This document shows positions 62,204 to 64,000 of a DNA stretch of 64,000 nt, piece by piece; position 1 is the first letter of the stretch; each line of letters starts with the position of its first letter. Made by a program: the position numbers and the translations under genes. Source of the stretch: NCEH01 sp002257205. GTDB taxonomy: Bacteria; Pseudomonadota; Alphaproteobacteria; Rhizobiales; Xanthobacteraceae. Below the pieces are notes generated by a model, which did no database searches, was not told where the DNA came from, and worked only from the letters and a program-made list of their open reading frames with translations. The stretch is from NCBI RefSeq assembly GCF_043195105.1, contig NZ_JBAFWO010000001.1, one strand, 5' to 3'.

Positions 62204-63595
62204 TTATGCGTTGCCGAGCTTTCCCCTTTCGAAGAAATGCTCTCCTCCCATTTGGCCGCCCTTCAGGGCGATCTCTAATCCGTTCATGGCGTTCGATCGC
62301 GACAGCGCCCGGCAAAGCGGCGCTCCGGGCGCCAGTCGCGCGGCGATTTCCAATGCGTCCGGTCGGAGCACCTTGGTCACCTGACTGGACGTATCGCCGC
62401 CCGAGAGCAGCAGCCGCTTGATGGGGGCGCGCGCGAGGATGCTGCGCACGACCTGGCCGAGGCGCTCGCCGAGAATTCTTCCGCCCGTGTGTTTCGCCGC
62501 ATGATGCGAGAAGCCGCGCGCCGTCAGTGCATCGATCATGGCGCCGATGCGCGGATCGTCCGCGCCCCGTGCGGTGTGCAGAATGACGCTTCGCCCTTGG
62601 TTCAGCAGCGCGATCGCGCGCTCGGAGATGTCGGTGTGCGCGGCTGGCCATTGCGCATCGTCCACCAGGGCGCGGGCATCAACGGGCATGTCGATGAAGC
62701 CCGCCTGGATGGCCGCGTGGATCTGGAGCGCGGTGAGCTTCGAGGCGCTGCCCGAGACCGCGAGCACCCGATCGACGGGCGCGAAATGTTCATATTTCTG
62801 ATCGCTTTGCGGCGCCCCTTCGCGCGCGCGCCACCATTGGGTCAGGGCGTATTCGACGCCCGACGAACCCACCACGAACAGCGGCCTTGAGTCGAGCGCC
62901 TGGCGTTCGAGGTGACGGCCGATTTCGGTGAGATGCTGCGGCGTACCCGCGTCGAACAGAATGGCGTCCGGCTGTGCGTCCAGCACCGCCTTTACGTCTA
63001 CATCGGTAGCCCCGCGCGAAGCTTCGTACGACGGAAAGAGGATCTTCTCGATCCGCAGGGGCGCTTGCTGGGAGATGTGGAGGGCGAGGTCCGCTTCCGC
63101 CATGGGGGTGACGGGATGCACGCTCATGATGGGATGGCGATCAATGCGAAAGACGTCGCCATCCGTACCGAAGCGGGCGAAAAGATTGCCAAACAGGCAG
63201 TAGCGGCCAAGCGCGGGGGTCCCCGCCACGATCGGAACCGGCGCGCCGGAAAAGGCGCCGCGCGAAAGTTCGATCACCTTGCCGATACTGCCGATCGTGG
63301 GCGAACTGTCGAACGTGGAGCACACCTTATAGTGAACCAGCGGCGCGCCGAGCTTGGCGAGTGACCGGAAAACTTCCGGGAGATGAAGGTCCATTTCTCC
63401 GGGCGACATGGCCCGGCTGTCACCGGCGATGCCGACGACGTCGAGGTCCGGGAAGCGCTCCAGCGTTTCTGGGCTCGGCGGCGCCAGGAACAGGGCACAG
63501 CGATAACCGGCGAAGGCGAGAACCTCCAGGGCATCGGTGGAGCCCGTGAAGTCATCGCCGTAGAAGGCCATCCTGTAGCGTGCGAGCGTCGTCAT
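62204..63595 (-). CDS. four-carbon acid sugar kinase family protein, probable 3-oxo-isoapionate kinase
   Basis: A 463-residue two-domain protein of the DUF1537/OtnK family. The start at 63595 overlaps the upstream RuBisCO-like stop by ATGA. The N-terminal sugar-binding domain opens YRMAFYGDDFTGSTDALEVL, a family hallmark, and the C-terminal nucleotide domain ends RLLLSGGDTSSQVTKVL...PGAPLCRA and GLEIALKGGQMGGEHFF. Members phosphorylate four- and five-carbon acid sugars. Coupled to a RuBisCO-like protein it matches OiaK of the D-apionate route, which makes 3-oxo-isoapionate 4-phosphate; this specific substrate is inferred from context. Confidence 0.82.
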   Translation of the reverse strand: MTTLARYRMAFYGDDFTGSTDALEVLAFAGYRCALFLAPPSPETLERFPDLDVVGIAGDSRAMSPGEMDLHLPEVFRSLAKLGAPLVHYKVCSTFDSSPTIGSIGKVIELSRGAFSGAPVPIVAGTPALGRYCLFGNLFARFGTDGDVFRIDRHPIMSVHPVTPMAEADLALHISQQAPLRIEKILFPSYEASRGATDVDVKAVLDAQPDAILFDAGTPQHLTEIGRHLERQALDSRPLFVVGSSGVEYALTQWWRAREGAPQSDQKYEHFAPVDRVLAVSGSASKLTALQIHAAIQAGFIDMPVDARALVDDAQWPAAHTDISERAIALLNQGRSVILHTARGADDPRIGAMIDALTARGFSHHAAKHTGGRILGERLGQVVRSILARAPIKRLLLSGGDTSSQVTKVLRPDALEIAARLAPGAPLCRALSRSNAMNGLEIALKGGQMGGEHFFERGKLGNA

Positions 63596-64000
63596 CCGGA
63601 GGCTCCGAATTGGGCGAGCGCACCGCTCAGGGCGGGATGGGACTTGGCGTATTCGGCGAGGCTGACCCCGGACGTTGCCGCCTCCCATGCTTCGCGGAGG
63701 CTGGCGACACCGGCCGCGATGCCCTGTGGATGGCCGATGATGCCGCCCCCAGCCAGGTGCATGAGATCGGTGCTGCCGAGCCGGGCATATGTGTCCGCCG
63801 CCTGTCCGGCCCATTGGCCGGAGGAGAAGACGGGCATGATGGGCGCCAGCCCACCGAACGGCGCGAGGCAGGATTGGGCCGAGGCGATCACGGTGTCGTC
63901 CGGCTCCCAGAATTTGTTGCGCAGCCCGTTCACATGCAAATGGTCGAGACCGGTCAGGCGCCAGAGCTTCTGGAAGGCGGCGAATTCGAAGCCGAGCCAG
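63592..64000 (-). CDS. RuBisCO-like protein (form IV), C-terminal part (truncated by window)
   Basis: The last 135 residues of a RuBisCO large-chain fold protein; the frame stays open to the window end. The reading KLWRLTGLDHLHVNGLRNKF contains the HVNG strand, and VFSSGQWAGQ...LMHLAGGGIIGHPQGIAAGVASLREAWEAA is the loop that binds the second substrate phosphate in RuBisCO and its relatives. Coupling by ATGA to an acid sugar kinase points to a 3-oxo-isoapionate-4-phosphate decarboxylase (OiaX) or the related transcarboxylase/hydrolase (OiaT), not to true CO2 fixation or to MtnW. The residues that would separate these lie outside the window. Confidence 0.82.
   Translation of the reverse strand, partial: WLGFEFAAFQKLWRLTGLDHLHVNGLRNKFWEPDDTVIASAQSCLAPFGGLAPIMPVFSSGQWAGQAADTYARLGSTDLMHLAGGGIIGHPQGIAAGVASLREAWEAATSGVSLAEYAKSHPALSGALAQFGASG

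Noticed and set aside
1..64000. CRISPR arrays, prophage or intact insertion sequences
   Set aside because: No spaced direct repeats, cas genes, integrases or transposases were seen; codon use and gene order look native throughout.

Overview
The window is a 64 kb stretch of GC-rich chromosome from an alphaproteobacterium, most likely a member of the Hyphomicrobiales. The gene orders lptF-lptG-lptD-surA-pdxA-rsmA, gmk-yicC-mltG-fabF-acpP-fabG-fabD, rpsF-rpsR-DUF2232-rplI-dnaB-alr-radA-cvpA-purF and a C4-type hemA all fit that group. The mix of BenE, a TRAP/RuBisCO-like cluster and a bifunctional PutA with a ribbon-helix-helix domain would suit Xanthobacteraceae, but that family call is an inference. 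No tRNA, rRNA, CRISPR array, phage gene or intact insertion sequence was seen.

Layout. 0-8.2 kb: the 3' end of panB, a class D beta-lactamase, a BenE transporter, a YfgM-like membrane TPR protein, a small lipoprotein, der, a divergent HxlR regulator/SDR pair, and two peptidoglycan enzymes (L,D-transpeptidase and MepA). 8.3-16 kb: envelope biogenesis (lptF, lptG, lptD, a SurA-like chaperone) followed by pdxA and rsmA. 16-23 kb, minus strand: fabD-fabG-acpP-fabF-mltG-yicC-gmk. 23-34 kb: small ribosomal proteins, DUF2232, rplI, a cyclopropane fatty acid synthase, then dnaB, alr, radA, cvpA and purF. 34-49 kb: an SDR, pepA, and an amino-acid catabolic group (FAD oxidase, ornithine-cyclodeaminase-like enzyme, putA), then a phosphohexomutase, a phytase-like periplasmic protein, an MFS/LysR pair and an acetyltransferase. 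49.5-58 kb: ornithine decarboxylase and hemA, transcribed divergently from an 824-bp control region, then glnD and a class A penicillin-binding protein.

58.2-64 kb, minus strand, is the most distinctive part: a RuBisCO-like protein (cut by the window end), a four-carbon acid sugar kinase, a possible 35-codon leader ORF, a fused TRAP DctQ-DctM permease, a TRAP binding protein and an SDR. The RuBisCO-like protein plus kinase pair matches the 3-oxo-isoapionate branch of D-apiose/D-apionate catabolism, and the TRAP system would bring in an acidic sugar.

Regulatory signals visible in the DNA include a GTTGCA inverted repeat in front of putA, paired palindromes between the HxlR regulator and its divergent SDR, an FNR/FixK-type promoter at hemA with box and -10 in exact class II spacing, a structured leader in front of ornithine decarboxylase at the place where the alphaproteobacterial speF RNA is known, a palindromic MITE/REP-like element at 46.3 kb, and intrinsic terminators after rpsR, rplI and hemA.
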